NCBI RefSeq assembly: GCF_014773435.2
Contig: NZ_JACXAG020000001.1
Coordinates: forward strand, 1-64,000
DNA: 64,000 nucleotides
From: Polycladospora coralii
GTDB taxonomy: Bacteria; Bacillota; Bacilli; Thermoactinomycetales; Thermoactinomycetaceae
Reading direction: 5' to 3'
The position numbers were made by a program, and so were the translations under genes. Positions 42,969-51,429 of this stretch are shown here, in pieces (within the stretch, counting starts at the first letter, position 1; each line of letters begins with the position of its first letter). The notes beneath the pieces were generated by a model, which worked only from the letters and a program-made list of their open reading frames with translations, had not been told where the DNA came from and searched no databases.

Positions 42969-43321
42969 ACATCATTGAATTTATCTAAGAAAAAAGGACG
43001 CCACTGTGCGTCCTAATCCCCAATCATTATGCCTCCATCGCTTAATAGTCAGATCCCTTGGCCAAGGCCACTCTATCTCTTCTAGATGGAAAATGATTAG
43101 TTTCTTCTTTTAATCTAAACACCTATCATTTTTTCTGCTTTTCTCCGACTTATCTTCCATTTGTCCACACCACTTTATATCTTTCAAGAGCACCACATTG
43201 CCTCTGTTATTATTTTTTTACTCGTACGTTTTTTGGTGATAGCCTTATTTTTGCCGTCATCATTAGTGTTGTTTGATTCTTTATTTTCGGTGTTTTCAGT
43301 ACTTATTTCTTCACTAACGTG
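42969..43321. other. Gene-poor stretch after the repeat protein
   Basis: Contains a short hairpin GGACGC / GCGTCC at 42996-43013, a possible terminator without T run, and no convincing gene. On the minus strand a 44-codon frame starting near 43326 (MNHVSEEISTENTENKESNN) has no RBS and no known pattern. Confidence 0.4.
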
Positions 43322-43322
43322 A

Positions 43323-43404
43323 TTCATTCTATTATGATAATAAAGCTAATGATTAAAAGAACGATGTAAAGGTAAAGGTCTCCTAAATGAGGGTTATCGG
43401 GCTG
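43323..43404 (-). pseudogene. Remnant of a C-terminal membrane/sortase-like anchor in frame with YVTN paralogue 2
   Basis: In the same frame as the YVTN gene, after its stop and one more stop, the minus strand reads QPDNPHLGDLYLYIVLLIISFIIIIE then stop. NPHLGD followed by a hydrophobic helix and an acidic residue resembles the N-P-x-T-G anchor type, although the Thr is lost and the tail is not basic. It may be a decayed anchor once fused to the propeller. Confidence 0.35.
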
Positions 43405-43422
43405 CTAATTAGAGCAATTCGT

Positions 43423-44469
43423 CTAGGGGGTGATCCCAAGGGTGAATGGGTTTAAACCGACTTCTACAGTTGAGATGACCTGATTGGTCTTGATTTCAAT
43501 CACGGAAACCGTATTTCCACCTGAGCCGATGTTAAGTTGACTATTTGCTACATAAACATAGCGGTCATCGGCCGTGGCTCCAAGTGCTACTGGATTTGAA
43601 CCAACTTCTACAGTTGAAATGACCTGATTGGTCCTAGTGTCAATTACAGAAACCGTATTTCCATCTCTATTTGCAACATAAACATAACGATCATCAGTCG
43701 TGACGCCAAGCGCGACTGGAAATGAACCGACTCTTACTGTTGAAATGACCCGATTCGTTCTCGTCTCAATTACGGAAACCGTATTTCTACCTGGATTCCC
43801 CACATAAACATACTGTCCGTCTGCTGTAATTTCAAGAGGAAGTGGAGCACCATCCACTGAAACAGTGGCTATAACTTTTTTTGTTTTTATATCAATGACT
43901 GTGACATTTTGGTCTCCATTATTACAAACATACGCATACCGTCCATCTGGTGTGATTCTAATGTTAGATGTAGTATCTCCAACAGGTATTGTCGAAATCA
44001 CTTGGTGTCTTTTCGTTTCAATTACGGTTAATGTAGCAGCACGAGTATTTACCACATAAACAAATTGATCGTCTGGTGTGACGGCCATAAATAGGGGGTT
44101 ATCATTTACTTGAATCGTTGCAATTAAACGATAATCTTTGGTGTCGATGACAGTTACGGTATTACTTCCATTATTTGCCACATATACCCTTTGGCCGTCA
44201 TTGGTGATTGCTAAAGGGGTAGTGGGAAGGCCGGGTAAATCTACTGACCCAATTTGTATGGTCGCCAACACCCGATGGTCCTTTGTGTCAATAGTAGTTA
44301 TATGACCAGGCAATCCTGTACTTAAAACATAAGCATATTGTCCGTTTGGTGAAAGGATAGTCGCGATTGGAAAGTCTCCAACCCTGATGTTTGAAATGAG
44401 TCGATTTACCTTTGAATCAATGACTGATGCGTTATTTCCTCCAAAATTCGCAACATAAACCAATGACAT
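43423..44469 (-). CDS. YVTN-type beta-propeller protein, paralogue 2
   Basis: 348 residues, same repeat architecture as the plus-strand paralogue at 37415 and similar along its whole length (MSLVYVANFGGNNASVIDSKVNRLISNI against MSFVYVGNSGRNNASVIDTKENRLISNI). No signal peptide. AAAGGAAG precedes the ATG in a leader nearly identical to that of paralogue 1. The two genes are inverted relative to each other across about 5 kb. Function unknown. Confidence 0.88.
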   Translation of the reverse strand: MSLVYVANFGGNNASVIDSKVNRLISNIRVGDFPIATILSPNGQYAYVLSTGLPGHITTIDTKDHRVLATIQIGSVDLPGLPTTPLAITNDGQRVYVANNGSNTVTVIDTKDYRLIATIQVNDNPLFMAVTPDDQFVYVVNTRAATLTVIETKRHQVISTIPVGDTTSNIRITPDGRYAYVCNNGDQNVTVIDIKTKKVIATVSVDGAPLPLEITADGQYVYVGNPGRNTVSVIETRTNRVISTVRVGSFPVALGVTTDDRYVYVANRDGNTVSVIDTRTNQVISTVEVGSNPVALGATADDRYVYVANSQLNIGSGGNTVSVIEIKTNQVISTVEVGLNPFTLGITP

Positions 44470-44852
44470 AGATCAACTTCCTTTCGATACCCGTGTTTTC
44501 ATCATTTTATGCCGATTAAGTATCGTACTATGAATGATCCTAAATTTCTTCTTCTGTTTTTCGATCATAGATAGGACAATGCTTAAAATTACTTGTTACT
44601 TCCCATCTGCTTCTAACATAAACAGCATATGTATCAAATACGATTACCTGCTTGTACTGAGTTTTGAATGACTTTAAAGGTGAATTTTACTACAAATAAA
44701 TATAATGGTTGTGCTAGTTGGATTTAAAGTTTGCTATTTATAAGCGTTGACATATCAAATTCAACTAGCACAATGGATATTTTTATTTATGAGCGATTCA
44801 AGGTTTAGAGATCTCTTCATCACTTTTTTCCTTCGACTCAAGCTGATCAGAA
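44470..44852. other. Intergenic region with a long inverted repeat
   Basis: Holds the leader of YVTN paralogue 2 and the inverted repeat at 44710-44772. GGACAATGCTTAA near 44574-44586 repeats a motif from the leader of paralogue 1, in the same absolute orientation. Confidence 0.4.
44710..44772. repeat. Inverted repeat with 16-base arms
   Basis: TGTGCTAGTTGGATTT (44710-44725) and AAATTCAACTAGCACA (44757-44772), 15 of 16 complementary, 31-base loop. There is no T run, so it is an unusual terminator for the cupin gene or a small mobile remnant. Confidence 0.65.
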
Positions 44853-45476
44853 TTAAAAAACAACAACGCCATTACTTTTTAATTTCGATCGCCATTTAGA
44901 ACGTTCTGGACCTGTAGAACGTTCTGGACCTATTACAATACCATCGGTTCCCTCGATAGGTTCAAGTGCTTCAGCAATTAAGTCGGGATTTATACCATAT
45001 GCTTGTTTATACACTTCAGGAGGGGTTCTCGCTAATGTAACCGAACCTTCAGCTGACTCAAATTGGTCATTATTAAAAAATAACAATAACTGGGTATTAT
45101 TTTTCTTCGCTGAAATCCAATGCCACCATCCCATAGGAATAAAAACGGTTTTACCAGGTTTGTCTAATATATATTTTACTAATTGAGGGGTCTGGGGATC
45201 TAGAATGGAAACAACAGCTTCCCCAGAAATAAGATAATCTACCTCCCATGCATTAGGATGCCAGTGAGGTTCACGAATAAACCCCTTTGAAAGCCTTAAA
45301 TCCACAACGGCACCACCAATCATTGCAGGTTGCTGTGTCGATGTTAAAGAAAAAGCTACATTATGATCATTTCTCCTAAATAATACATTTTTAGTTATAT
45401 CAAAAGAAAGATTAGGAGTGCCACTTCCTGTTATATTCCGATTATCTGTAACATATCCAGATGTGGGATTTGTCAT
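44853..45476 (-). CDS. Cupin-domain protein (oxalate-decarboxylase-like)
   Basis: 207 residues with one Cupin_1 domain. Motif 1 is EPHWHPNAWEVDYLISGEAVV (H-x-H-x5-E) and motif 2 is GKTVFIPMGWWHWISA, giving three His and one Glu as metal ligands, as in Mn-dependent oxalate decarboxylases and relatives. The C-terminus has an 18-bp duplication (GPERS-T-GPERS). Single-cupin forms of this type occur on spores, but no activity can be assigned. AAAAGGAG precedes the ATG. Confidence 0.82.
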   Translation of the reverse strand: MTNPTSGYVTDNRNITGSGTPNLSFDITKNVLFRRNDHNVAFSLTSTQQPAMIGGAVVDLRLSKGFIREPHWHPNAWEVDYLISGEAVVSILDPQTPQLVKYILDKPGKTVFIPMGWWHWISAKKNNTQLLLFFNNDQFESAEGSVTLARTPPEVYKQAYGINPDLIAEALEPIEGTDGIVIGPERSTGPERSKWRSKLKSNGVVVF

Positions 45477-45858
45477 AAATTCAACTCCTTTTAAATTCTC
45501 ATTCTCACTAAAGATAGGCTATTCACCCATAAATAAAATGTTCCTCATCCTATAAAGTGTGGAGTTATACGTCGAATCAGTTATTGTATGCATCCTCGTT
45601 AAGCCTCTTCTCAGATCCGCTATCCCATCAATTATGTTTGATCTGATGTATTTACTTTTGTAGAGTAATGACATACATGAGTGAATTATTTTTTGAATAG
45701 AATGAATCATGATTTGAAAATAAGCTACCTTTGTTAAAATATTGGAGAATCGGGTGAATACTTTACTACACCTGATTTAAAACCCTTTCATAAGATAAAC
45801 GGGACTGGAAAATATTTTGTTATTGCTTCCGAAATTTGGAGAAATAAGGGGGATAACT
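45477..45858. other. Gene-free stretch before glcK
   Basis: About 380 bases. A minus-strand 63-codon frame at 45519-45710 lacks an RBS and I reject it. No repeat or RNA element seen. Confidence 0.4.
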
Positions 45859-46797
45859 TTGACAAAAAAGTGGCTCGGTATTGATATGGGAGGGACATTT
45901 ACAAAATTGGGAATTGTAGATGGCACAGGGAAGGTTTATGGAAAGAGTAAGTTTGAAACGAAAGGGAAGCAAGGAATAGATGACTATGTAGAGCGTCTCA
46001 CATACTACAGTAAAGAACTTGTTAATCAATTAGATATGGAATGGAAAGCACTAGATGGAGTTGGACTTGGCTTGCCTGGCTTTATTGATCGAAAAAAAGG
46101 GTGGATACGACATCTCCCCAGTCTAGGATGGAGAAACATCAAAATAAAAGAAAAATTAGAGCAATCGCTGCAGCTTCCCATTGATATAGATAATGACGCG
46201 AATGTAGCCACACTAGGGGAATGTTGGTGTGGTGCGGGAAAAAATCAAACTGATGTAATTTGCATCACGATTGGAACGGGAATTGGGGTAGGTATTATTG
46301 CCAACGGACAACTGATCAGAGGGCAAAGTGGTTTAGCAGGTGAAGCAGGACATATTGTAATCGAACCAGATGGAGAACCATGTAGCTGTGGTCAGCGGGG
46401 CTGTATGGGCAAAATCGCCTCAGCAACAGCTATGGTCAAAGAAGCCAACAGACAGCTTCAAGCAGGAAAGGAGACGAGCTTAAAAAAATGCTCAACGATA
46501 ACTACACTTGACATTTTTGAAGCAGCTAAAACTCAGGATCAAGTAGCTACTCAGGTCATTGAGCGTGCCTTAACAGCCTTAACAACAGTCATGTCTTATT
46601 TGACGGTTACGTTAAATCCTGGCCTGTTCATAATCGGAGGAGGCGTATCTCATGCCGGGGATCATCTTTTGAATCCATTAAAAACGAAATATTTAGATAT
46701 AACACAAGAAATGATGAAAAAAGATGTCAATATTAAACTGGCTACATTGGGAAATGACGCAGGTTTTATTGGTGCAGCAAGTCTCTTAAAGGAGTAG
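45859..46797 (+). CDS. glcK: ROK-family glucokinase
   Basis: 312 residues. ATP-binding LGIDMGGTFTKLGIVD at about 6-21, sugar-binding IDNDANVATLGE with the catalytic Asp, and the zinc motif GEAGHIVIEPDGEPCSCGQRGCM. After GCM the usual Glu (GCLE) is Gly (GCMGKIAS), a change at a normally conserved sugar-contact position. It phosphorylates glucose with ATP. TTG 45859 is preceded by AAGGGGG at six bases; the longer upstream frame has no RBS. A strong terminator follows. Confidence 0.87.
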   Translation: MTKKWLGIDMGGTFTKLGIVDGTGKVYGKSKFETKGKQGIDDYVERLTYYSKELVNQLDMEWKALDGVGLGLPGFIDRKKGWIRHLPSLGWRNIKIKEKLEQSLQLPIDIDNDANVATLGECWCGAGKNQTDVICITIGTGIGVGIIANGQLIRGQSGLAGEAGHIVIEPDGEPCSCGQRGCMGKIASATAMVKEANRQLQAGKETSLKKCSTITTLDIFEAAKTQDQVATQVIERALTALTTVMSYLTVTLNPGLFIIGGGVSHAGDHLLNPLKTKYLDITQEMMKKDVNIKLATLGNDAGFIGAASLLKE

Positions 46798-46842
46798 TTA
46801 TGCGAGGGGGTTCAAAAAACACTCTATATTGATCTTTGAGAT

Positions 46843-46882
46843 GAGCTCAGCCCTCCACTTTTATGAGTGGGGGGCTGAACTC
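46843..46882. terminator. Terminator between glcK and the VOC gene
   Basis: GAGCTCAGCCCTCCACT / AGTGGGGGGCTGAACTC around TTTATG. Confidence 0.8.
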
Positions 46883-46907
46883 AGGTAGAGACGCTACTCC
46901 ACAAAAT

Positions 46908-47351
46908 TTAAAAATCATGTTTGGTTACGGTTAGCTGTATAATCATTCCAAACGGATCTCTTATAATCCCATAGCCAGGACTAAATACATTCTTTTCAAA
47001 AGGCGTTAGGATATGAACTTGATTATGTTTAATTAGAGCATGATAGATTGTTTCTATGCGTGAGAAATCTTTCGATTGAATACATAAAGATGAGCTATTA
47101 CTTAATTGCCAAGGACGAGTTAGATCCATTTCCTCTTCAGCTATCATGATTTTGTTCGCACCAATTTGTAAAACAGAATGTGCAATATAATCGTCCTGTC
47201 CTTCTTCATAGTTAAATTGTGGATCCATGTCTTTCATTTCTTTATAGCTTTTTTTAAATAAAATCTTTGCCCCTAAATATTGCTCATAAAATGAGATGGC
47301 CTCAACCCCGTGCCCGTTTAATGATAAAAAAGGAATAACTTCAAAACTCAT
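46908..47351 (-). CDS. VOC-superfamily protein, PhnB-like
   Basis: 147 residues: VIPFLSLNGHGVEAISFYEQYLGAKILFKKSY... HSVLQIGANKIMIAEE... GIIRDPFGMIIQLTV, the order of the PhnB/glyoxalase-bleomycin-resistance group. The fold binds a metal and a small electrophile or antibiotic; the partner is unknown. GAAGGAGG precedes ATG 47351. Divergent from a WYL-type regulator whose operator lies in between, so it is probably controlled by it. Confidence 0.85.
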   Translation of the reverse strand: MSFEVIPFLSLNGHGVEAISFYEQYLGAKILFKKSYKEMKDMDPQFNYEEGQDDYIAHSVLQIGANKIMIAEEEMDLTRPWQLSNSSSLCIQSKDFSRIETIYHALIKHNQVHILTPFEKNVFSPGYGIIRDPFGMIIQLTVTKHDF

Positions 47352-47403
47352 TTTATTGCCTCCTTCGTTGATATCTTTTACACTTATCAGTATACACAGA
47401 TAA

Positions 47404-47422
47404 GGTGACAATCATTGTCACC
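47404..47422. promoter_or_regulatory. Palindromic operator GGTGACAAT-C-ATTGTCACC
   Basis: Perfect 9-base arms around one base, 16 bases upstream of the YafY-type regulator start and 53 bases upstream of the divergent VOC gene. Fits the GTGACA/TGTCAC half-sites often seen for this regulator family. Confidence 0.8.
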
Positions 47423-47437
47423 TATAAGGAGCGTAAT

Positions 47438-48376
47438 ATGAAAAAAAGTGAGCGCATAAATCAAATGCTACGCTTTATTAATCAAAAGCAGATGTTCACA
47501 TTGAAAAATTTAATGGATGAATTTCAAATTTCTAAAAGAACAGCGTTGCGTGATATCGCTTCATTAGAAGAACTCGGGGTTCCACTTTTTGTAGAATATG
47601 GGCGGTATGGAGGCTATCGTTTGGTGAAATCAATGACATTACCACCGATTTCTTTTACGAGTCAAGAGGTCTTTGCACTGTACTTTGCAATGCAAGCACT
47701 ACAAAGTTTTGTAAGTAGCCCTTTTCAAATATCATTTCATTCAATTCATGAGAAGTTTTTAGAGTGGGCCTCACCAAAACAACGCGAAAAAATCGAAAAC
47801 TTACAAAATAGAGTAGCTTTTTATCATGCTGAACAAACCAATGAATGTATTTATCTAGAAGAATTGTTGTTAGCAGCAGTACAGAGTAAGAGTTTGAAAA
47901 TTCACTATCATACACCAAAACAAATGAAAGTTCGTTGTATAAAACCTATTTCCATTTATGCGATGAAAGGCAATTGGTATTGCCAAGCTTATGATTTAGA
48001 TAAGAATGCCTATCGGGTTTTTCGGTGTGATCGCATTACGTCTTTAGAAGTAGTTGACCAAGAATATACTATAGATTTATCCAATGTAAATATACATAAT
48101 GCGCATAGTCTTTGGAAGCCAACTGAGCAAGCGATTCGTTTTAAGTGTTCGATCACGGATACAGGTCTAGAAAAATTTAAGCAACAACAATTTCCTTCCA
48201 TGAAAGTGATAAAAGAAGATGGGAATATGTATTTAACAGGAACTTATATTCCTACTGAATTAGACTTTATTATTTCTTACTTGGCCAGCTTCGGTAAATC
48301 CATCGCTATAATAGATCCACCTCTATTAAAAGAACAATTAAGAGAATACTATTTAGATTTAATTAATCATTTGTAG
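47438..48376 (+). CDS. YafY-family regulator (HTH_11 + WYL)
   Basis: 312 residues. The N-terminal winged helix MLRFINQKQMFTLKNLMDEFQISKRTALRDIASLEELGVPLFVEYGRYGGYRL (about 8-60) and the WYL ligand-sensing domain (about 140-215; ISIYAMKGNWYCQAYDLDKNAYRVFRCDRI) are clear. Such proteins sense nucleotides or small ligands and control adjacent genes. AAGGAGCG precedes ATG 47438. A perfect palindrome is in the divergent promoter region shared with the VOC gene. Confidence 0.92.
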   Translation: MKKSERINQMLRFINQKQMFTLKNLMDEFQISKRTALRDIASLEELGVPLFVEYGRYGGYRLVKSMTLPPISFTSQEVFALYFAMQALQSFVSSPFQISFHSIHEKFLEWASPKQREKIENLQNRVAFYHAEQTNECIYLEELLLAAVQSKSLKIHYHTPKQMKVRCIKPISIYAMKGNWYCQAYDLDKNAYRVFRCDRITSLEVVDQEYTIDLSNVNIHNAHSLWKPTEQAIRFKCSITDTGLEKFKQQQFPSMKVIKEDGNMYLTGTYIPTELDFIISYLASFGKSIAIIDPPLLKEQLREYYLDLINHL

Positions 48377-48440
48377 TGAGTTTGTATAAGTGTAAGTGTG
48401 TTGGGAGGGTATGATGGCCTTTAGTAAACGTGATAGGAAA

Positions 48441-48477
48441 CATCTCCAACCGCGCACACTGTGCACAGTTGGAGATG
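48441..48477. terminator. Hairpin between convergent genes
   Basis: Perfect arms CATCTCCAAC and GTTGGAGATG, with an inner GTGCAC element in the loop. Confidence 0.75.
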
Positions 48478-48492
48478 AGGTCACTGGCTGAT

Positions 48493-48810
48493 TTACGAGT
48501 TGTCAACACTTGCCACCAATGTGTAGTATCCACCCTCTGCTCTTTCAATTAGATGAGTAACTTTATTTAGATGTTCTGAGAAGTCAGTTTTTTCTAGCCA
48601 GCTTTTATGAAAATCAATATGCTCAAAAGTTGTTATCATAATGGCTTTGTTACCCTCTACTGAACGATGCCAACGACTACTCATCCAACCTGGAACACCA
48701 TTATCCTTAAAGTTAAGTAATTCTTCAGCTTGAATATTGACCAACTCGTCTAGCTTACCTGGTTTCGCAGTAAAAACATTAATCCACATGACTGAATGAT
48801 TCGTTTCCAT
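48493..48810 (-). CDS. ABM-type (antibiotic biosynthesis monooxygenase) domain protein
   Basis: 105 residues: VMWINVFTAKPGKLDELVNIQAEELLNFKDNGVPGWMSSRWHRSVEGNKAIMITTFEHIDFHKSW matches the dimeric ferredoxin-like ABM fold (strand with VF.A.PG, long helix, W-x-S-x-x-W strand). Members include cofactor-free oxygenases and heme-degrading proteins; no heme ligand is obvious. AAGGTGG precedes the ATG. Confidence 0.75.
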   Translation of the reverse strand: METNHSVMWINVFTAKPGKLDELVNIQAEELLNFKDNGVPGWMSSRWHRSVEGNKAIMITTFEHIDFHKSWLEKTDFSEHLNKVTHLIERAEGGYYTLVASVDNS

Positions 48811-49089
48811 TTAAGTAACCACCTTAACTTTTTATTTTATCAGCTAATATCCACGAATGTAACATAATGGATAGGCGTTTCACCAAAATTTTTCTGAAGT
48901 CAATTCCTTTATGGATTTTCATTAGCTACCGCTCAAGTTGGTAAATAGTTTGAATTCAGCTTATTTTTTCTGCATGCCTGAGATATTGAGGTGGAATCAG
49001 CAACTGACGACATAAAGGAATAACAGTGTCATCACTGTGCTTTCTTTTAGATGTAGCGACTGGTAGCGGTATGCCTAGGGGGGTACGAT
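48811..49089. other. Intergenic, nothing recognised
   Basis: About 280 bases without an open frame of note, hairpin or repeat; it probably carries the promoter of the ABM gene at its left end. Confidence 0.35.
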
Positions 49090-49463
49090 TTAGCCAAAAT
49101 CCTCAATGACTTGAACAGACAACACTAAAGCTTTAATTCTTCGATTTAAAAGCGTTCTTTGAGGACTACCTTCATTTAACTTAACATAACTGCTTTCAAT
49201 GGATGGAAATAAACTCGTAAGTATGTTGTGAGCTTCTGTTAAATCGTCCTTGGTGTAGTGATGAGATTTTTGATTCCAAACTTGCTGATATAATGAGCTT
49301 TGATTCGCTTCCATACTAAGGTCGTATTTGCTCCTTTCTGGGTCATGGTAGCCAAGGTTTTTTCAAGTTTTCTGATTGTTGACTGGAAAGACTTTATTGA
49401 TTCTAATTTATCCAATTTTGATACATTTTCCATGTTAATTATATTCTTTTTATAAGGATTCAT
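49090..49463 (-). pseudogene. Small conserved helical protein split by a frameshift
   Basis: ATG 49463 (AGAGGTGAT upstream) opens MNPYKKNIINMENVSKLDKLESIKSFQSTIRKLEKTLATMTQKGANTTLVWKRIKA and soon ends out of frame. A second frame supplies LYQQVWNQKSHHYTKDDLTEAHNILTSLFPSIESSYVKLNEGSPQRTLLNRRIKALVLSVQVIEDF. Read together they give two similar halves, each with [GS]-x-N/Q-x-T-L-[LV]-x-[KR]-R-I-K-A, joined near 49290-49310. I know the pattern from Bacillus hypothetical proteins without a function. One indel explains the break. Confidence 0.65.
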
Positions 49464-49599
49464 CACTAATCACCTCTTTCTTGGATAAGTGTCATTATTA
49501 AAACACCATCCTTTCGTGCTGTATATTGAAAAGTATAGTACTTTTGATCTTTGGCTATATCCTATTTTTCCAAACTTTATAGCCGTGTGGTTGTACCCC

Positions 49600-49621
49600 T
49601 AAAGAGGAATATTCCTCTTTA
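49600..49621. promoter_or_regulatory. Perfect 22-base palindromic operator
   Basis: TAAAGAGGAAT followed by its exact complement ATTCCTCTTTA, 14 bases before the ArsR start. Position over the start region implies autorepression. Confidence 0.8.
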
Positions 49622-49635
49622 GTTATATTTGAATT

Positions 49636-49968
49636 ATGAAAACAACTTTGAATGCTCTTGCTGAGCCCAACCGATTACTGATTGTTGAACTCTTACGTGA
49701 CGGTCCACTCACGGTAGGGGAGATTGCCGATCGACTTGGGTTGAAACAGCCACAAGCTTCCAAACATCTTGGTGTACTTCGTAATGCAGGTCTCGTCGAG
49801 ATGACTAAAATCGCCAATCGACGGATCTACAATCTGAAGGCTGAGCCATTCAAGGAGATTGATGCTTGGTTAGAATCCTATCGGCACATTATGAATGAGA
49901 GATTTGAACGCTTGGACGATTACTTGGAAGACCTACAAAGAAAGAATGTAAACGATGATGACAAATAG
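49636..49968 (+). CDS. ArsR/SdpR-like winged-helix regulator
   Basis: 110 residues: TLNALAEPNRLLIVELLRDGPLTVGEIADRLGLKQPQASKHLGVLRNAGLVEMTKIANRRIYNLKAEPFKEIDAWLESYRHI, the pattern of the SdpR-like subgroup that lacks metal cysteines. Such regulators usually precede an SRPBCC/AHSA1-type gene; here the next frame begins MTNSFSGKNYSNQ but stops after 22 codons. No Shine-Dalgarno site is evident, so a leaderless or weak start is possible. A perfect palindrome overlaps the promoter. Confidence 0.9.
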   Translation: MKTTLNALAEPNRLLIVELLRDGPLTVGEIADRLGLKQPQASKHLGVLRNAGLVEMTKIANRRIYNLKAEPFKEIDAWLESYRHIMNERFERLDDYLEDLQRKNVNDDDK

Positions 49969-50610
49969 TTTTTCAGGCAAAAATTATTCCAATCAAAATT
50001 GGAGGAATATGAATGTTCAATAATACTATGATTCATTGCTAAAATGGAGCCTGAATTAATTCTCTGAATACCCTATTACGAAACATGTTAGTGAGACTGA
50101 AAAGAAGTATGCTTTTATTGAAGCTATTTGATTGTAGATCAAAAGAATATAACTGAAAATATGCACTTTTGTATAACGAGTACAATCGTGCTTATTTTCT
50201 TATTCCACTTTTTCGGGGTGATATTCCATTTGCATAAACTAACCCTTCTTTAGTCTGGGCATTGCACAATTGTTTCATGATCAATTCAAATTGATGTAAG
50301 GAGATAGCGTAATGATGTTCAAAATATCTTGCGTACTCGTAGGATCTCCATAATGACCGGGTGTTTGACATAATGAGAGGAATATGAATGCAAAAAACAC
50401 CATTCATTTTTTCAAAATAAAAGTATAGGTATATGTAAAGTCATAATGGAAATACGAGTCATCCTAGTAAATTTTCTATAATGAATGGTGGGGTTCGTTT
50501 TTTATGGCTTTGTATTAATGATAATAGTGTGTTAGAATAAAAATGTGATTATTTAAATTTTTTAATAAGTGGCTATTAGAATTAATAAGCTCATTTTAGG
50601 AGGAGTTAAA
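49969..50610. other. Gene-poor stretch with a possible decayed partner gene
   Basis: About 640 bases. ATG 49960 opens MTNSFSGKNYSNQNWRNMNVQ then stop, perhaps the remains of an SRPBCC-type gene. A minus-strand frame at 50192-50407 (71 codons, no RBS) could be a small gene but has no recognisable pattern. AGGAGGAG at the right end belongs to the next gene. Confidence 0.35.
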
Positions 50611-51108
50611 TTGAAGATAAAACTGGTTATGAAATTCATTTCACTTTTATTGGTATTTGGTTTGCTTATACCTGTTCCCACACAAGTTCATGCAGACATC
50701 GAGGAATGGAGTAGAACATCCGACTCAACTTATATTTGGGAGACTGTTTCACCAGGTGATAGCTTTATCTCATCGTTCTCGTCTGACCTTATCTTTCAAT
50801 CCAATGTAGACATGGTTATTTATGATTATGATACCGAAGCAGTATTGGATTATGAGCCTGAAATGCTACAAGTGGAATTTATAAACAACACGAATGATGG
50901 TATATTACCAACTTATATGAACTTTTCTGATGCATTAGCTCTAGGCTATCCAGTAGAGTGGGCTCTTTCACCGTTATTCTCAAAAGCAATAAAATTTGTA
51001 GATACAGATAATCTGTCTTCAACAGGGGAAGTTCGAGTAAGAATTACAAATACAGGGTCCAAAACAATTGGTGTAGAAGGGTACTTGTATGGACTTCTAT
51101 CTCCGTAA
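50611..51108 (+). CDS. Secreted protein of unknown function
   Basis: 165 residues. Signal peptide LKIKLVMKFISLLLVFGLLIPVPTQVHA with cleavage before DIEEW, then a beta-rich domain (TYIWETVSPGDSFISSFSSDLIFQSNVDMVIYDYDTEAV... GEVRVRITNTGSKTIGVEGYLYGLL). The end resembles small beta-sandwich adhesive or lipid-exposed domains but I cannot name a family. TTG 50611 has AGGAGGAG five bases upstream; an earlier in-frame start at 50569 does not. A terminator follows. Confidence 0.75.
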   Translation: MKIKLVMKFISLLLVFGLLIPVPTQVHADIEEWSRTSDSTYIWETVSPGDSFISSFSSDLIFQSNVDMVIYDYDTEAVLDYEPEMLQVEFINNTNDGILPTYMNFSDALALGYPVEWALSPLFSKAIKFVDTDNLSSTGEVRVRITNTGSKTIGVEGYLYGLLSP

Positions 51109-51165
51109 AATTTGCCTGATAGCGTGTCCTCATTTTGTGTTAGACTTTCCGTTCCTAACATTTAT

Positions 51166-51213
51166 AAAAAAGCCTAATTTTCAGTAATGTAAGTGAGAAA
51201 TTAGGCTTTTTTA
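51166..51213 (+). terminator. Rho-independent terminator
   Basis: AAAAAAGCCTAATTTT / GAAATTAGGCTTTTTT. Confidence 0.88.
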
Positions 51214-51429
51214 CTGCCATCCTAATAAGCCCTAGAAAATACTTTTAAAAAGGGAAATAAAAGATAATTGTACGCCATTGCGCGTGAACTCAGCTGTTTC
51301 ATTTACTGCAACGAAATTTTTTTCGGAAATGGGATTCTTCAATGAAGGATAAACACACTTATTTTTAAGATAAGTATGATCAACTAGTTTGTAATGCAAA
51401 CAATCATATAGCCTCTGAAATAACAGAAG

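Noticed and set aside
45519..45710. 63-codon minus-strand open frame
   Set aside because: No RBS and no family pattern; kept as intergenic.
50192..50407. 71-codon minus-strand open frame
   Set aside because: No RBS before either Met; pattern not recognised. Possible but not supportable.
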